Of a stretch of DNA of 64,000 nt, positions 10,881-21,899 are shown in pieces (position 1 is the first letter of the stretch; each line of letters opens with the position of its first letter). The stretch comes from Diploptera punctata (taxonomy: Eukaryota; Arthropoda; Insecta; Blattodea; Blaberidae). The notes beneath the pieces were generated by a model. It did no database searches, was not told where the DNA came from, and was given only the letters and a program-made list of their open reading frames with translations. The stretch spans positions 1,054,001-1,118,000 of the forward strand of contig JASPKZ010001601.1 of the NCBI GenBank assembly GCA_030220185.1, read 5' to 3'. Both the position numbers and the translations under genes were made by a program.

Positions 10881-11630
10881 CATAACAATTTCTGTGAATT
10901 TTGAGTCATTTTTATAGGTGTTATAGAAACAGTGACAAATTGGAAAACCAGGGTCATAGTTTAGACTTAGGTTGAGAAATCCACCCCATGAGTTCCTTAT
11001 GTCAAAACATTGAGAAAGTTTGTTGGTAGAGTTTGGATTCACCCTGTATTTACAATTGAGATATAAGCTAAATAAATCCTCGTGTCATCACAAAACTTTT
11101 TATCGCTCCCCTGTCAACAAGTATTCAAGCAGAAGATCTTTCAATACAGTTCAAAATTAAGGAAGAGACTGATTTATTAATTATTAAAAAACCTTGGAAA
11201 GAAGGAGGCTCTAATTCTTACAACTTTCTGACTCCCAGTCAATTGAGTTCATTTACGGTGATGTGAATTACAATGAATATAAATTTTGTTTTAAATTTTT
11301 TCTCTCTTCACATCACTCGTCTCATAAAATGAAATATATGTTTGGAGATCATATCCTCTGTTTTCAATTGCCAAAATCAGATGTTTTGCTTGTACTGGTA
11401 GTTGAAATGTGGATCTCTTGCTTAAGATATCACTTAGTGGGAATTTCAGAAATTAGAAAACAGTCTTTGATTTGAAAGAAAAAAAACTTAACATTTCTTA
11501 AATTCTTTTAAATTTTATTAAAATCAAAAGATACCAGATTTAAAAATTGTTGTTGTTTGGAAAGTAGATTGAACAGAGGGAATCTCGTTAATTCATTCAT
11601 ATGCAATAGCAAACACCACAATAACAATGA
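10880..11630. other. unassigned stretch
   Basis: No recognisable gene or repeat is seen. A 70-codon frame at 11263-11475 has no recognisable motif. Confidence 0.35.
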
Positions 11631-11823
11631 TGCTTAACATTTTCCAATACTGTTATTTTAACACAATTCCAATAATGGATCATATTATAATGATATTGTG
11701 AAAAGAAAAATTAATGTCTGAACCAGGAATTGAAACATGGATCTCTCGTATTCCGTACGAGCGTGCAAGACCACTACACTATTCGAGACATGGTACAAAC
11801 ATTAATAATTCTTTCCACATATA

Positions 11824-12162
11824 AAAAAAAACTCCTGGCGCAACAGGCCTACAAGGCCCTTAGCCTACCATCCGGCCGCTGGCCTCACATCCACATGTGT
11901 CAATCACAGAGATAGATGATAATCAGCCAGTGTAGGGGTGACATGTGGTCAGCATGTCGAGTCCCCCAGCCGTTACAACTGGTTTTCTCAACCTGGAGCC
12001 GCTACTTATTGTAGCTACCCAAATGCATCACGATGCTGGGTGGGCACTGGTCCCATACTGACCGAAATACCATGAGAAAATTTCTTCCCTCATGGAGACT
12101 CGAACCAGCGCAAGTCCCGTAGCTCTGTGCCAAGGCTTCCTGCCTTAACCAGGCGCGGGACT
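11824..12162 (-). mobile_element. tRNA-derived SINE, family B (copy 2)
   Basis: It has the same body as 4639-4983, but the A-box end is shortened (TTAACCAGGCGCGGGA). The duplication CTTTCCACATATA lies at 11811-11823 and 12163-12175. Confidence 0.9.
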
Positions 12163-12234
12163 CTTTCCACATATACAAATCTATAATTCTCGTTTCATCC
12201 GCTGCGAGGTATTACCCATCCAAGTGTTTTGTGC

Positions 12235-12770
12235 AGGCGGAAAATATGTTAACTAACAAACTGTCTTTCTCTTCCTTACTATATTGGCACTTGCTGTCCT
12301 TCGTATTATGTTGTTTGATTGGCAGGTAGAGAGCTGACAAATATTTTAATGATCCGTCGTTCTGTGCGGTCAGTGGCAGAATGACTAACTTGACAACCCT
12401 GTTACTTTTGGGGTTACGTCTAGGAATGAGCTGTCCCTTCCTTGCTCTTCTCATTACATGTTGCCACTGTGAGGCTGGTGACAGAGAGACGACAAATATT
12501 CTGATTTTAAGTGATCCGACCGCTTGAGCATTCCGTGCTTAAATGACTAATTTGACAACCATGTTAAGATCTTTCACACGTGTTTAGAGATTCTCCCCCC
12601 CCACATTTGAAGTTGAAAAATTTCAATAGGTGATCGGATGTACAGTTTTCTCCTACATCCCTTCCACAGATTCAGTAGATCGGCGACACTAGCGCTAAAA
12701 CTCTTCCCCTCCATCCGTGAACTGTTCACTTGGATGTGTAATAGATTTCACTACCAACGCCAATGGCCGG
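12235..12770. repeat. dispersed 0.5-kb repeat (copy 1)
   Basis: The sequence from GGAAAATATGTTAACTAACA to about CACTTGGATGTGTAATA recurs in the same orientation at 26752-27275. Divergence is modest. No coding is seen and the class is unknown. Confidence 0.7.
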
Positions 12771-13012
12771 CTTCGTTTAGAAGTATCTATATTTGAGAAT
12801 TTTACACGACCACTTTTATAAGCAGTAAACGATGTTATTTAACATTTTCCAATACTGTTATTTTAACACAGTTCCAATAATGGATCATATTATAAGATTA
12901 TAATGTACCATGTCTCGAGTCTTGCACACTCGTACAGAATACGAGTGATCCATGGTTTGATTCCTGGTTCAGACATTAATTTTTCTTTTCACAACATCAT
13001 TATAATACAATA

Positions 13013-13665
13013 ACAATGATATTTAAATTTTATATAATTTGATTTAAATAATGGTAGAACTTTTTGCAAACTTGTCAGACCAAGATTAAATCTAGTTGGA
13101 GGACGATGGATTTTTAAAGGCATAAAATCGTGAGTTTGGCTTCTTTCAGAGGGAAGTAAAGCTATGTGTCATAGATTTATGGATAATAAAAAAACCTCAA
13201 GTCTGAAAAAAGAGGCCTCTAAGCAAATATTTGTCAGCCCTTTCATATTCAGATTTGAATTGTGACGCTGATGACCTTAGCAGTTACAAGGTGTCATTAA
13301 ATAAAATACTGTCTACCTTTTACAAACTTATTTGCAGTCTATAATTTTGATGCATTCCTATAGGGAAAAAATTTATATGAATGCTCATATGTGACATGGG
13401 GCACGACTGGTGCTTTTAAAGCATATAAAAGAAAATATGTTTGTTAACTTTAATTTCTAATTGTGGCTAACTATGTGATTTTAGTATCACTACATAATCT
13501 AGATAATGGATATTGTGATATATTGATAATGGCATCTATATAATAATAGTAATAATTTCATAAACTGTAAAATGAAGATGCTCAAATGGTAAAAAAAAAA
13601 ACACAAGTTTCTGTACTCTGTGCATATGAAACAGACATAATTATCTTGTGCTCTTTTCCATTAGA
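13013..13665. other. unassigned stretch
   Basis: It is AT-rich, with no credible gene or repeat assignment. Confidence 0.35.
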
Positions 13666-13666
13666 C

Positions 13667-14006
13667 TGTGCCGTAGCCAAGTGGTTATGGCAAGATGCCT
13701 TGGCGCAGAGCTATAGGACTTGCGCTGGTTTGAATCTCCATGATAGAATAAATAATCTCATGGAATTTTGGTCAGTAAGGGACCGGTGACCACTCTGCAT
13801 CAAGAGGCACTTTGGTAGCTGCAATAAGTAGCGGCTCCAGGTTGAGAGAAACACCTATAACAGCTGGGGGACTTGACATGCTGACCACATGTCACCCCTA
13901 CACTGGCTGGATGATCTCTACCTCTGTGAGTGACATGTGTGGATGTGAGGCCAGCAGCTGGCTGGTAGGCCAAGGGCCTTCTAAGCTTGTTGTGCTATGG
14001 AGTTTT
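13667..14006 (+). mobile_element. tRNA-derived SINE, family B (copy 3)
   Basis: It starts GCCGTAGCCAAGTGGTTATG and has a decayed B box, GGTTTGAATCTCC. The body matches other copies with many substitutions, so this is an older insertion. Confidence 0.85.
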
Positions 14007-14265
14007 TTTTAAGAAGTACTTTTTTCTTTTTGACATTGATTATCTCAAACTTATGTCTTAGAAACATTTTTAAGTTTAACTCTTGCTGGACAAAAAATGT
14101 GTAAAAGATAAAAACTTTAATTTGTCACAGTAGCATTGTATTTTTTTATTAAATGTGTTAATGATGATTGAATGTTTTATCATTCTTCAAATCACCTAGA
14201 CAAAATTTAAATCATGAAAGAGGATAAATTCAAGAAAAAACAAAAATATGATAACCCTAATATAA

Positions 14266-14857
14266 TTTAATATAATAAATTTGGGGATTTTTAACATAAT
14301 GAGGTTTTATTAATAAGAATTAAATTAATCGTGAATTCTTCTTTCCTCATACTCCTGTGTTTTTTTAACACAGCATCGCAGTATCAGCAACCATTGTCAC
14401 CATCCTCAGCTGTTTTCACAATTGTCTTTTTTTTTTCTTTTGCCGCTAATTATCCAAATTGCCATTTGGTGTTCTTTTGAAGGAATCATTTTCTAAACTG
14501 CCATCTGTAATATTTTTTAAAAACTTTGTAATCAAGCTTGGTTCGTCTAGAATCTCGAAGTTCATGGTTCTAGTATGGTTTTTTGAATATATATCTTTTC
14601 CCAAACTGTTAAATCCAAAGGTTTGGATAGATGTTTCAAAAGTTTTGCTTCTTCAAAAATACAACAGTTTAGAAAATAATTCCTTCAAAAGAACACCAGA
14701 TGGCAGTTTGGATAATTACCGGCAAAAGAAAAAGAAAAAATTGACAGTCGTGAAAACAGCTGAGGATGGTGATGATGGTCGCTGATACTGCAGTGCTGTG
14801 TTTAAAAAAACATAGAAGTATGAGGTAAGAAGAAATCACAATTTATTTAATTCTTAT
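14266..14857. mobile_element. Penelope fold-back, 10-bp TSD
   Basis: The left arm (TCCTCATACTCCTGTG, GCTGTTTTCACAATTGTC) is mirrored by the right arm, which encodes an endonuclease C-terminal tail (TPDGSLDNYRQKKK). It then has CTGAGGATGGTGATGATGG and TATGAGGTAAG. CCTAATATAA occurs at 14256-14265 and 14858-14867. The position of GAAA in the ribozyme-like block reads GATA. Confidence 0.8.
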
Positions 14858-14869
14858 CCTAATATAAGT

Positions 14870-15598
14870 TCAAGGAGATTGCAGCCATCAGCAACCTCTA
14901 GAAAAGTGCTTGTTATTCATTTTAGAGGGGCCTGAGCAGTCTTGAGATCAATCTGGAAGTGAATGGGTTACATTTATGTACTCTTACGTTTACCAGAAAT
15001 GAACTATAGACCTTCCAAGTTAAGACAATTTACCTCTTGAATTATCTGGTCGGCACCTATGCATGTTATGTATAGTGATGCTCTATTGATATAAATACAG
15101 AGAGGTGCAAACATTCAGTATACTTTGATTTGACTGTCACAGGCAGTGAATGGCTGTTCGCAGAGACTTATTGAAGGATTTTGCAGAAGGAAGTAGAACA
15201 AAATACAGTTACAATATTTCACTGAAATAAGAAACAGAATAAACTGAAATCTATCTATCTTCGGGTTTTTACAGCTGCTGCCGTCTTCCCATGCCAAACC
15301 TCCAAAGCCTACGATCTTCCAGGGCATCTTGAATGTTTAGCCCTTTTGCTTCATAAACTGAAATAAAAACAATATTTTATTTACCCTTTAAGGTAGATGT
15401 TTGAAATTTGTTTCTCCTAATCTAAACATTTCTGACATTAATTAAAACACTTTCTGCAGCACTGCTTGTGATACTCCGTGGATTGCAGTCTGTAATTGGT
15501 CCAGAGTGTGTGGATTATTACAATAAACATATTAAACTCAGCAGGACGTAATGTATGGATAAAACTTTTAAATGCTTAAGAAGTTGTAATTAATATTT
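14870..15598. other. unassigned stretch
   Basis: No recognised gene is seen. A 70-codon - strand frame at 15115-15327 shows no family motif. Confidence 0.35.
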
Positions 15599-15599
15599 A

Positions 15600-15725
15600 A
15601 TTTTAGGAAGTTATATTTTGAGGTTATTTTAATTATATTATTTTTGGTCTGGACATCTTACCTCAATATTAATGTTAATATTGAGGTAAGATGTCCAGAC
15701 CAAAAATAATATAATTTTAAATGCT
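15600..15725. mobile_element. minimal Penelope hairpin
   Basis: It is nearly perfect: TTTTGGTCTGGACATCTTAC then CTCAATATTAATG and the exact complement, so arms of about 40 bp. The outer block AGGAAGTTATATTTTGAGG precedes it. It is the shortest fold-back of the family at 21.8-22.9 kb. Confidence 0.75.
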
Positions 15726-15894
15726 CTTAACATAGATTGTTGTGATATTCCAACTTCCTTAGCTTCATGCCAGTTGGATTTTCTAGAACTTAATTCAATT
15801 CTTGCACGAACATAATTGAGTAAGAACTGCTTCGGACACAATTTCTTCTTATATAATATTTAACTATTGGACGATGACATTTTATAACGAGTAA

Positions 15895-16715
15895 ATGAAT
15901 TTAATTATTTGGGTTATCATTTAACGTTTCAAGATGAAGCTGATACATCAAAGAAAATCACAAAAACAACGGGGATAATTAACAGTATAATGAAACCATC
16001 TTTAGTACAAAACAACACAAGATTACAGCTTTATAAGGTATTCACAGGTAAAGGTATCCCACTACAGGCCTCGGGAGGCCCTTGGGTAGTAGGAGGTTAA
16101 GGCTCCCACTTTTCTGGACAATCGGCACTTGATGTCAGCCCTGTGTGATGGCCGTCTTTACCCCCAGAACAAGTGTCTGGTACTCATTTCCATTAGAGGC
16201 TGAGTCGACCCCAGGGCCATGGTGCCGCCAGAAGGTTTGGGTCAGTTTAAAAATCCTGACCACACCGGGACTCGAACCCTCGACCTTCCGGCTTTTAGCG
16301 CAGTGCCTTAACCACTATGCTACGGCACGCCCCCATAAGGTACTCACACAACCAGTATTAAGATATGATAGTGAAGCATGGACAATACAAAGAAGATATG
16401 AAAGCCAAATAGCAGCAAATGAGATGTAATTTATGCACCATTCAGCAGGCTTTACAAAGTGGGGCCATAAAATAAATGAGGAAATTATGGAAGAGTTGGA
16501 TGTAGAACCCATTCTTCACTATATACAAAACTACCAGAAGAAGTGGAAAGCTCATCTTCAACGAATGACATCTCATAGAATTCCAAAAGCCATGCTTCGC
16601 TACTGCCCCAAGGCAAAAGATCGCTGGGACGTCCAAAAAAGCGCTGGATGGAAAATTCCTCTTTGAGACCGTAACAGGCCACACGGCCTAATACTTGCAT
16701 GGAGGATGATGATAT
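15895..16715 (+). mobile_element. LINE fragment (family B) interrupted by a SINE
   Basis: Frame 15909-16040 (YHLTFQDEADTSKKI, SLVQNNTRLQLYKV) continues at 16349-16429 (LRYDSEAWTIQRRYESQI) and 16433-16666 (MEELDVEPILHY, SHRIPKAMLRYCP). Together these read as the C-terminal portion of a LINE protein, with a SINE in the middle and several stops. The end lies near GGAGGATGATGATATG. Confidence 0.75.
16047..16334 (-). mobile_element. tRNA-derived SINE, family A (copy 1), nested in a LINE
   Basis: On the - strand it begins GCCGTAGCATAGTGGTTAAG, with B box GGTTCGAGTCCCG and a 3' tail TTTAC. The duplication ATAAGGTATTCACA lies at 16033-16046, with one mismatch at 16335-16348. Confidence 0.9.
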
Positions 16716-16854
16716 GTCACCACTGTTTAAACAGTGTTACAAGCAATTCAACAATAAAATGTGCATTGTATGCTGCATTGAACCATGATAAGTGGGTCAC
16801 TGTACAGATGGCAGAAAGGAGTCCAGGAATGAAGTGCCAATGTACTCTATACAT

Positions 16855-17108
16855 TAATAGTGAATGGAGAACATATTTTTAACGACTCACCTCATATAAT
16901 TTCAAATTTCTTTGATACCGGCAGTTTCAGACAATATCTTGTCCCTCTTCAGTCGTGTGGAAGCCATGGCTGAAGAGGGACAAGATCTTGTCTGAAACCG
17001 TTGGTATCAAAGAAATTTGAAATTATATGAGGTGAGTCGTTAATATGTTCTCCACTCACTATTAATGATATAACCTCATAATGTTTACTTCCCAATATTA
17101 ATTTAAAT
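16855..17108. mobile_element. Penelope fold-back, 11-bp TSD
   Basis: Arms run from AATAGTGAATGGAGAACAT to its complement, with CTGAAGAGGGACAAGATCTTG and GAAACCGTTGGTATC in the right arm. ACTCTATACAT flanks it at 16844-16854 and 17109-17119. No coding remains. Confidence 0.85.
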
Positions 17109-17189
17109 ACTCTATACATGTTCAAATGTGCTAATGTCAGGTTTAATCTACTTCCTTTTCCAAAATCTTTCAAGTCTCGGCGAACTTAC

Positions 17190-17345
17190 CCATTGATAAG
17201 AATTAAATTAATGTTTTTATTACCTCACCTCATATCCTTTTTCTTCTAGACTGCAGTTTCGGAGCTTATCTCCATCATCAGTAGCCTCTGGTCGACTGGT
17301 GTTATGTCGTTTCTTGGCGGTTTTTTTCTTCCTTCTGTGTAAGTT
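17190..17345 (-). mobile_element. single-arm Penelope end
   Basis: It contains TTACCTCACCTCATATCC, ACTGCAGTTTCGGAGCTTAT and CCATCATCAGTAG. The - strand reads CTGATGA, a GGAG/CTCC hairpin and GAAACTGCAGTC. The mirrored arm is missing. The family matches 43771-44571. Confidence 0.7.
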
Positions 17346-17404
17346 AAATACCCATTGATGGTTGCCTCCAAGTATGCTGAATGTTAGGTAGTGCCTTCTT
17401 TGCA

Positions 17405-17425
17405 GCTCTCTCTCTCTCTCTCTAT
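17405..17425. repeat. CT dinucleotide microsatellite
   Basis: A (CT)n run of about nine units. Confidence 0.9.
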
Positions 17426-17719
17426 TACCTGGTATGTTGTGTCAGAAATGGCTATTTGTAATAGTTTTGTTTAGTTAAATTTCTCTAATTCCTTCCATGA
17501 GATGCCAGATATGTTAAATGTATAACATTTATGATCCAGCACATAATATGCACAAAAACTTGATGCACAGTCTAGTTCTGGTAACTGTAGCCGTCTTGGT
17601 CAAACCAAAAGTGCGTGGCAGGAGGGAACTAGTACCCATGCAAAAAACATTCTCTTAATAATAATTTAATAAATTGTTATAAAAACAACGCTATTCTATA
17701 ATGAACGCTCCAAACTTAT

Positions 17720-18238
17720 GTTGGTAGGAAATAACACTATGAGGTTTTATTTTAACTTTGTTGAGTTTCTTGACTCACCTCATACTTCTTAACTCGCTCG
17801 CAGATCCGGATTTTTTTCACTGTATTTGTGACATTCTCAATGCTGTATCATGTTCACAACTGACGTAGAGGAGACCATTGAACGTCAGTTGTGAACGTGA
17901 TACAGCATTGAGAATGTCACACCAGATGGGATCGGAAAAGGAACACCGATATCTTAAAAGAATTAAATACTACGCCAATTTTGGAATATATTAAACAGTA
18001 CCAACTAAATTGGAAACGCCATCTTGAAAGAATGAGTTCAAATCGGATCCCCAAAGCTGTTTATAATTATATACCAAGAGGACGAAGATCACTGGGCCGT
18101 CCTCTGAAACGCTGGACGGAAAATTTTCTATAGGATAGTAACAGGCCTTGGCCTAATACTTGGAAGGAAGAAGAAGACAAATACAGTGAATCTGGAGGGA
18201 GTTAAGAAGTATGAGGTGAGTCAAAGAACTCAACAAAA
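17720..18238. mobile_element. Penelope fold-back with a LINE end inserted in one arm
   Basis: The family is that of 7171-7420. CTCCAAACTTAT flanks it at 17708-17719 and 18239-18250. The right arm is split at about 17922-18178 by a LINE fragment, after which the arm resumes with ACAAATACAGTGAATCTGG and TATGAGGTGAG. Confidence 0.85.
17922..18178 (+). mobile_element. LINE 3' end (family C), nested
   Basis: It reads RKRNTDILKELNTTPILEYI, then SSNRIPKAVYNYIPRGRRS and GRPLKRW, and ends with a GAAGAAGAAG tail. Other copies are at 42.9, 47.5, 49.8 and 53.9 kb. Confidence 0.8.
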
Positions 18239-18249
18239 CTCCAAACTTA

Positions 18250-18848
18250 TTTGACAACAAACGTATTCACTATACAAAACTAGTAGATAAAATGCAATGT
18301 AGTAATTATTATGTTTTTTAAACTGAGTGTAGTTACTGGCAGCTCCTGCAACTTACTGCACATACACCATAGACCCCTCATAAGCGGCTAAAGAAGCCAG
18401 AACTGAGCTGTATTTACTTAAAACGTAAAATATTTTGTATTGATTTCCTCTCTCTCTTCTAGAAATCAGTTCTTTTCTCTATCAATTCTGTTAAGCCAGA
18501 TTTCTTGTAATATTTACATTAACTTTTTATATTGAAACTCTTAACTAAACAGATTTAGATTTTTTAAACAAGAGAAGATAATGTTACATTTTTAAAGTTT
18601 GTGAATTTCCACGAAATGTAGCCGTGGGCCCTCAAAGATCCATGGAGACCACTGATCTGATGTGTAGTCTTTAAAGTTTTCCAAACAATTCTGACTGTAC
18701 GTAAAACAGAATCTTAAATTAGAAAATATGGTATTTTATGTTTTGTTCATAGTAACAGCTGAACAGTTGGCATATCTGTTTTACATATTGGAATAAATGA
18801 CAAGATGTTTACAGTTTATCCTGTATAGAGGTAAACATTTTGCATTTA
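18250..18848. other. unassigned AT-rich stretch
   Basis: No gene or repeat is recognised between the flanking elements. Confidence 0.35.
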
Positions 18849-18963
18849 GGGCTGGTTCCACCAACATAGTTAACTGTATTTAACTTTTATAGGAATTAAT
18901 CACTATGAGGTTTAATTTATGGTGAAATTAAATGTTTCTTACCTCTCCTCATATATATTTTCT

Positions 18964-19010
18964 AAGTTGATCGTGATTTCGAGACTATAACTGTCTCATC
19001 ATCAGAACTT
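18964..19010 (-). ncRNA. hammerhead-ribozyme-like motif, left arm
   Basis: On the - strand AAGTT-CTGATGA is followed by one extra T, a GAGAC/GTCTC stem, GAAA, a two-pair AT/AT mini-stem with loop CACG, then UC and AACTT. AAGTT/AACTT forms a 5-bp helix I. Confidence 0.6.
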
Positions 19011-19111
19011 CGTTGGCGACTGGTGTTATGTCGGTCGGAAGAAACTCTTCTTCCACCAACAAAGAGAAGAAGAAGAGTTTTTTCCAATCGACATAACACC
19101 AGTCACCAACA

Positions 19112-19158
19112 AAGTTCTGATGATGAGACAGTTATAGTCTCGAAATCGCGATCAACTT
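19112..19158 (+). ncRNA. hammerhead-ribozyme-like motif, right arm (best copy)
   Basis: AAGTT (19112-19116) is followed by CTGATGA (19117-19123) and an extra T. Stem II is GAGAC (19125-19129) with GTCTC (19137-19141), then GAAA (19142-19145). Helix III is minimal, with loop CGCG, and the predicted cleavage is after C19153. AACTT (19154-19158) pairs with AAGTT. All core boxes of a type I hammerhead are present. The single extra base between A9 and helix II departs from consensus. Confidence 0.6.
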
Positions 19159-19289
19159 AGAAAATATATATGAGAGGTAAGAAACATTTAATTTCACCAT
19201 AGGTAACTGTATTACGTCAGTTTAACGTGTTCAAAATACAGGGGAAATCTGGAGTAATACAGTTACCTATGTTGGTGAAATCAAGCCTT

Positions 19290-19796
19290 ATTGTTCATGT
19301 TTAAACTGGACATAGAGTTTCTAGGGTGATAATGAAGTCCCAGATATGATAATTTTCTACTCAACTTACAAAATTAATCCGCATAACTGAGGTTTATTAT
19401 GTCAAATACAGCATTTTGTTCTACATGTTTATTAATAAAACCATGCACCAGTTTGTGTATATTCAAATTCAGTGAAATACGACTAATATGGAATTTAAAA
19501 ATGAGATTGAAAAAGTCAGTTTTTAATTTATAATATTGTATTATTTTCCTACACATTTGATTAAAATATTAATTATTGTCTTGTGAAATCAAAAAAAAGT
19601 TTTTTTTTACACAGAATAGCTTTGCTAAAAATGTAAATAGGGAGAGTTGGACAAAACAGATACTTAGTAAATAAATATGAATATTTCATAAACTTTGTAG
19701 AATATGAAGCATTTTGTTCTCTGATCTTTTAGTTCAAAATGAAATGACAAAACAAGAAGCAAGAAAAAAAAAAAGATTCTAGATCATGGTACAAGA
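19290..19796. other. unassigned AT-rich stretch
   Basis: Nothing recognised. The 60-codon - strand frame at 19374-19556 has no motif. Confidence 0.35.
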
Positions 19797-19798
19797 AT

Positions 19799-19940
19799 TA
19801 CTGTCCACCGCTGTGGTCTCTCAGTAGCAGGCTGCCTTGTCATGCAGCGGGCCGCGGTTCGATCCCCAGTCGGGGCAGTTTTTCTGGGTGAGGTTTTTAT
19901 CGGGGGGTTTTCCTCACCTGTAAGACAAATGTCAAGCCTT
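19799..19940 (+). mobile_element. tRNA-derived SINE, family D (5' part)
   Basis: It starts GTCCACCGCTGTGGTCTCTC, with B box GCGGTTCGATCCCC and the following GGGTGAGGTTTTTATCGG. Family body copies lie at 28.1, 39.1, 43.4, 52.8 and 54.4 kb on the opposite strand. Confidence 0.85.
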
Positions 19941-20890
19941 AATCTATTACTGGGAGTTTCCTTTGCAGTCTTAGCTTCTCTTGTGGTGCATAGGGCAACC
20001 ATTTCTTCCTTGTAAGGGGATCAAAATAGTAGCTTTCCTCTTCTTCAATTGTCAGATGATTCTTTTCTATTTGCTCTCAGTACTGTTCTTGTTTGCAAAC
20101 CTGCAGGTTTGTCAAATCCAGGACACTTTAATGTTGATAGATCACAAGTTCACGTTAAAAGAATTTGAATCCTGTTTTGAGATTTGGCAATGGGTCCAGA
20201 ATGCTGAACACCTACAATATTTACAACTGACACCTCTGTTGTTTCTGCAGGATGAAACATCCATTCAGGAAACTGGATGTAAAAACACAATTTCAGATAT
20301 GCAAGAGATTGGCCCACAACTCTAGCTGAATGACCGACTTCAAGGTCTTTCACCCTGCATGAGTTTTCTGTTGGGGCTACTCCCTTAGACTTTGGACATC
20401 CCTCTCCTATGCAAGGCAGCGATTTTCCTCAAAATTAATCCCAAGAGAGAAAGGGCTGCTCCTTCCACCAAATGTACCATACCGAATGATGGCTTCTCAA
20501 GCACATTTGCCATTGAGGACTTCATCATACCCAGACAAGGTACTACCACTCGAAGCTAGCTGAACTAAGGTTTTTAATGAGGTGTTACTCCTCCCCCTCC
20601 TGGGACCAGTACTGGAAGAGTTGGACACACAAGTAGTAAGATATAAATTTTCAAACACACACAATTATATAAAGTAATAAATGCTAATAAACATAGATAC
20701 TTAAGTGCAAGTAAACTTGAAAAAAAAAAGTATCTTTCAATTATTAGCAAGAACTTTTAACACAAATATCATAATACAACAACAACAAAATTCTACTGTA
20801 GAGAACCAGCCCCTCCCCTCACAGTATATGTATGAAGGTTGGAAAACGAGGGTAAGTTCCAGGCTTCCTGGAAGATGTCAGCACGTAGCA
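19941..20890. other. unassigned stretch
   Basis: It holds a 114-codon frame (19981-20325) with no recognised domain. Its reverse complement is also open in part. I do not call a gene. Confidence 0.35.
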
Positions 20891-20901
20891 AACAACAATT
20901 T

Positions 20902-21148
20902 TTGTTTAATATAATAAATTTGGTAATTTTTAACATTATGAGGTTTTATTAATAAGAATTAAATGAATCGTGAATCCTTCTTACCTCATACTTCTATGTT
21001 TTTTTAAACACAGCACTGCAGTATCAGCGACCATTGTCACCAACCTCAACTGTCATAAAAACAGCTGACGATGGTCGCTGATACTGCAGTGCTGTTTAAA
21101 AAAACATAGAAGTATGAAGTAAGAAGAATTCACGATTCATTTAATTCT
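20902..21148. mobile_element. Penelope fold-back, 9-bp TSD
   Basis: It is a short member of the 14266-14857 family. CAACAATTT flanks it at 20893-20901 and 21149-21157. The arms carry CTTACCTCATACTTCTATG and CGCTGATACTGCAGTGCTG. Confidence 0.85.
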
Positions 21149-21229
21149 CAACAATTTCAGTGTTCCGTTTTATCAAATTTTCCTCTGCTGATGAAACTAA
21201 AGAAAAAATTAGTTTTTTTAGAGTAACAA

Positions 21230-21375
21230 AAGCTGTAATTAAATTTCAAGAGAAAAATTTTCGCCCAGACCGAGACTCGAACCCAGGACCTTCAGCTTTC
21301 CATACCAATGCTCTACCAACTGAGCTACTGGGACAAGTTCCAATCTAGATGCAACTTTTTCTCTTATATACATTG
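21230..21375 (-). repeat. tRNA-like core in a short inverted-repeat element
   Basis: The - strand core reads CCCAGTAGCTCAGTTGGTAG, then GGTTCGAGTCTCGGTC. Its borders are TTTCAAGAGAAAAATTTTCG and TTTTTCTCTTATATAC. It is similar in plan to elements at 55932-56241 and 60844-61285. A- and B-box signals are clear, but the acceptor stem and flanks do not argue for a functional tRNA. Confidence 0.6.
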
Positions 21376-21820
21376 TAAAATTTTTCTCTTCAAATTTTAA
21401 TTTATCCTTCAGTGAAAAGAGTTAAATTAATGATAAAAACATCAAAAGCTGTAATCTTTGTGAACTGAACTTTTGGCATTTATTTTTTTGTAAAATCCAT
21501 TGAAGTAAGGATTTATACAGTGTATAAAATAACCATATTTTGGGACTTGGTGATTATTTTTTATTATTATACGTAATTGTATATAGTTTACCTCATACAG
21601 TATTTAGTAAGATCATTTTTAATATTCCAAAACCAAAATATTTAATTTTATAGTTCTGGTGAGCATCTATTTTCTTAATCAAATACCTCTCCTCTTTCAA
21701 CCCAGTCACATTATTTGTACAGAGATAACGTCCCAAGCAATTCAACGTAAATAAATATTCCAAATGATTTGAAGATGATACACGTTCCCTTAAGTTTGCT
21801 GCAGATTAATATTTTATTTT
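21376..21820. other. unassigned AT-rich stretch
   Basis: No gene recognised. Confidence 0.35.
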
Positions 21821-21899
21821 AGGAAGTGATATTTTGAGGTTACTTTAATTAAATTATTTTCAGTCTGATCATCTTACCTCAATATTAATGTTGATTTGT

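Larger units (their letters stand above)
11634..13012. repeat. paired tRNA-like repeat copies with inverted cores
   Basis: The flank AACATTTTCCAATACTGTTA occurs in the same orientation at about 11636 and 12840. The tRNA-like core that follows lies on the - strand at 11711-11795 and on the + strand at 12905-12990. Both cores are bordered by GAAAAGAAAAATTAATG or its complement. One copy therefore has the core inverted relative to its flank. A SINE and another repeat lie between them. Confidence 0.6.
18881..19201. mobile_element. Penelope fold-back with intact hammerhead-like motifs in both arms
   Basis: The outer block is TATAGGAATTAATCACTATG. The arms contain TTACCTCTCCTCATATA and GTCGGTCGGAAGAAACTC, then mirrored sequence. 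AACTGTATT lies on both sides (18872-18880 and 19205-19213). Both arms keep a complete CTGATGA...GAAAT...ATC block. Confidence 0.85.
18850..19285. repeat. small TIR/hairpin element split by a Penelope fold-back
   Basis: The left end GGTTCCACCAACATAGTTAA (18853-) is mirrored by TACCTATGTTGGTGAAATCA near 19263-19282. The rest of this MITE-like element is cut by the fold-back at 18881-19201. Confidence 0.65.

Noticed and set aside
18964..19158. the hairpins as CRISPR-like or bacterial attachment structures
   Set aside because: The window is eukaryotic, repeats are not regularly spaced and there are no cas-like genes.
19981..20325. 114-codon frame as a host gene
   Set aside because: No recognisable domain, start or splice context, and the opposite strand is also partly open.
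21264..21345. functional tRNA genes at this and similar sites (25815, 60870, 61180)
   Set aside because: A- and B-box sequences are present, but the cores sit in repeated inverted-repeat elements, and intact acceptor stems with defined ends could not be shown.
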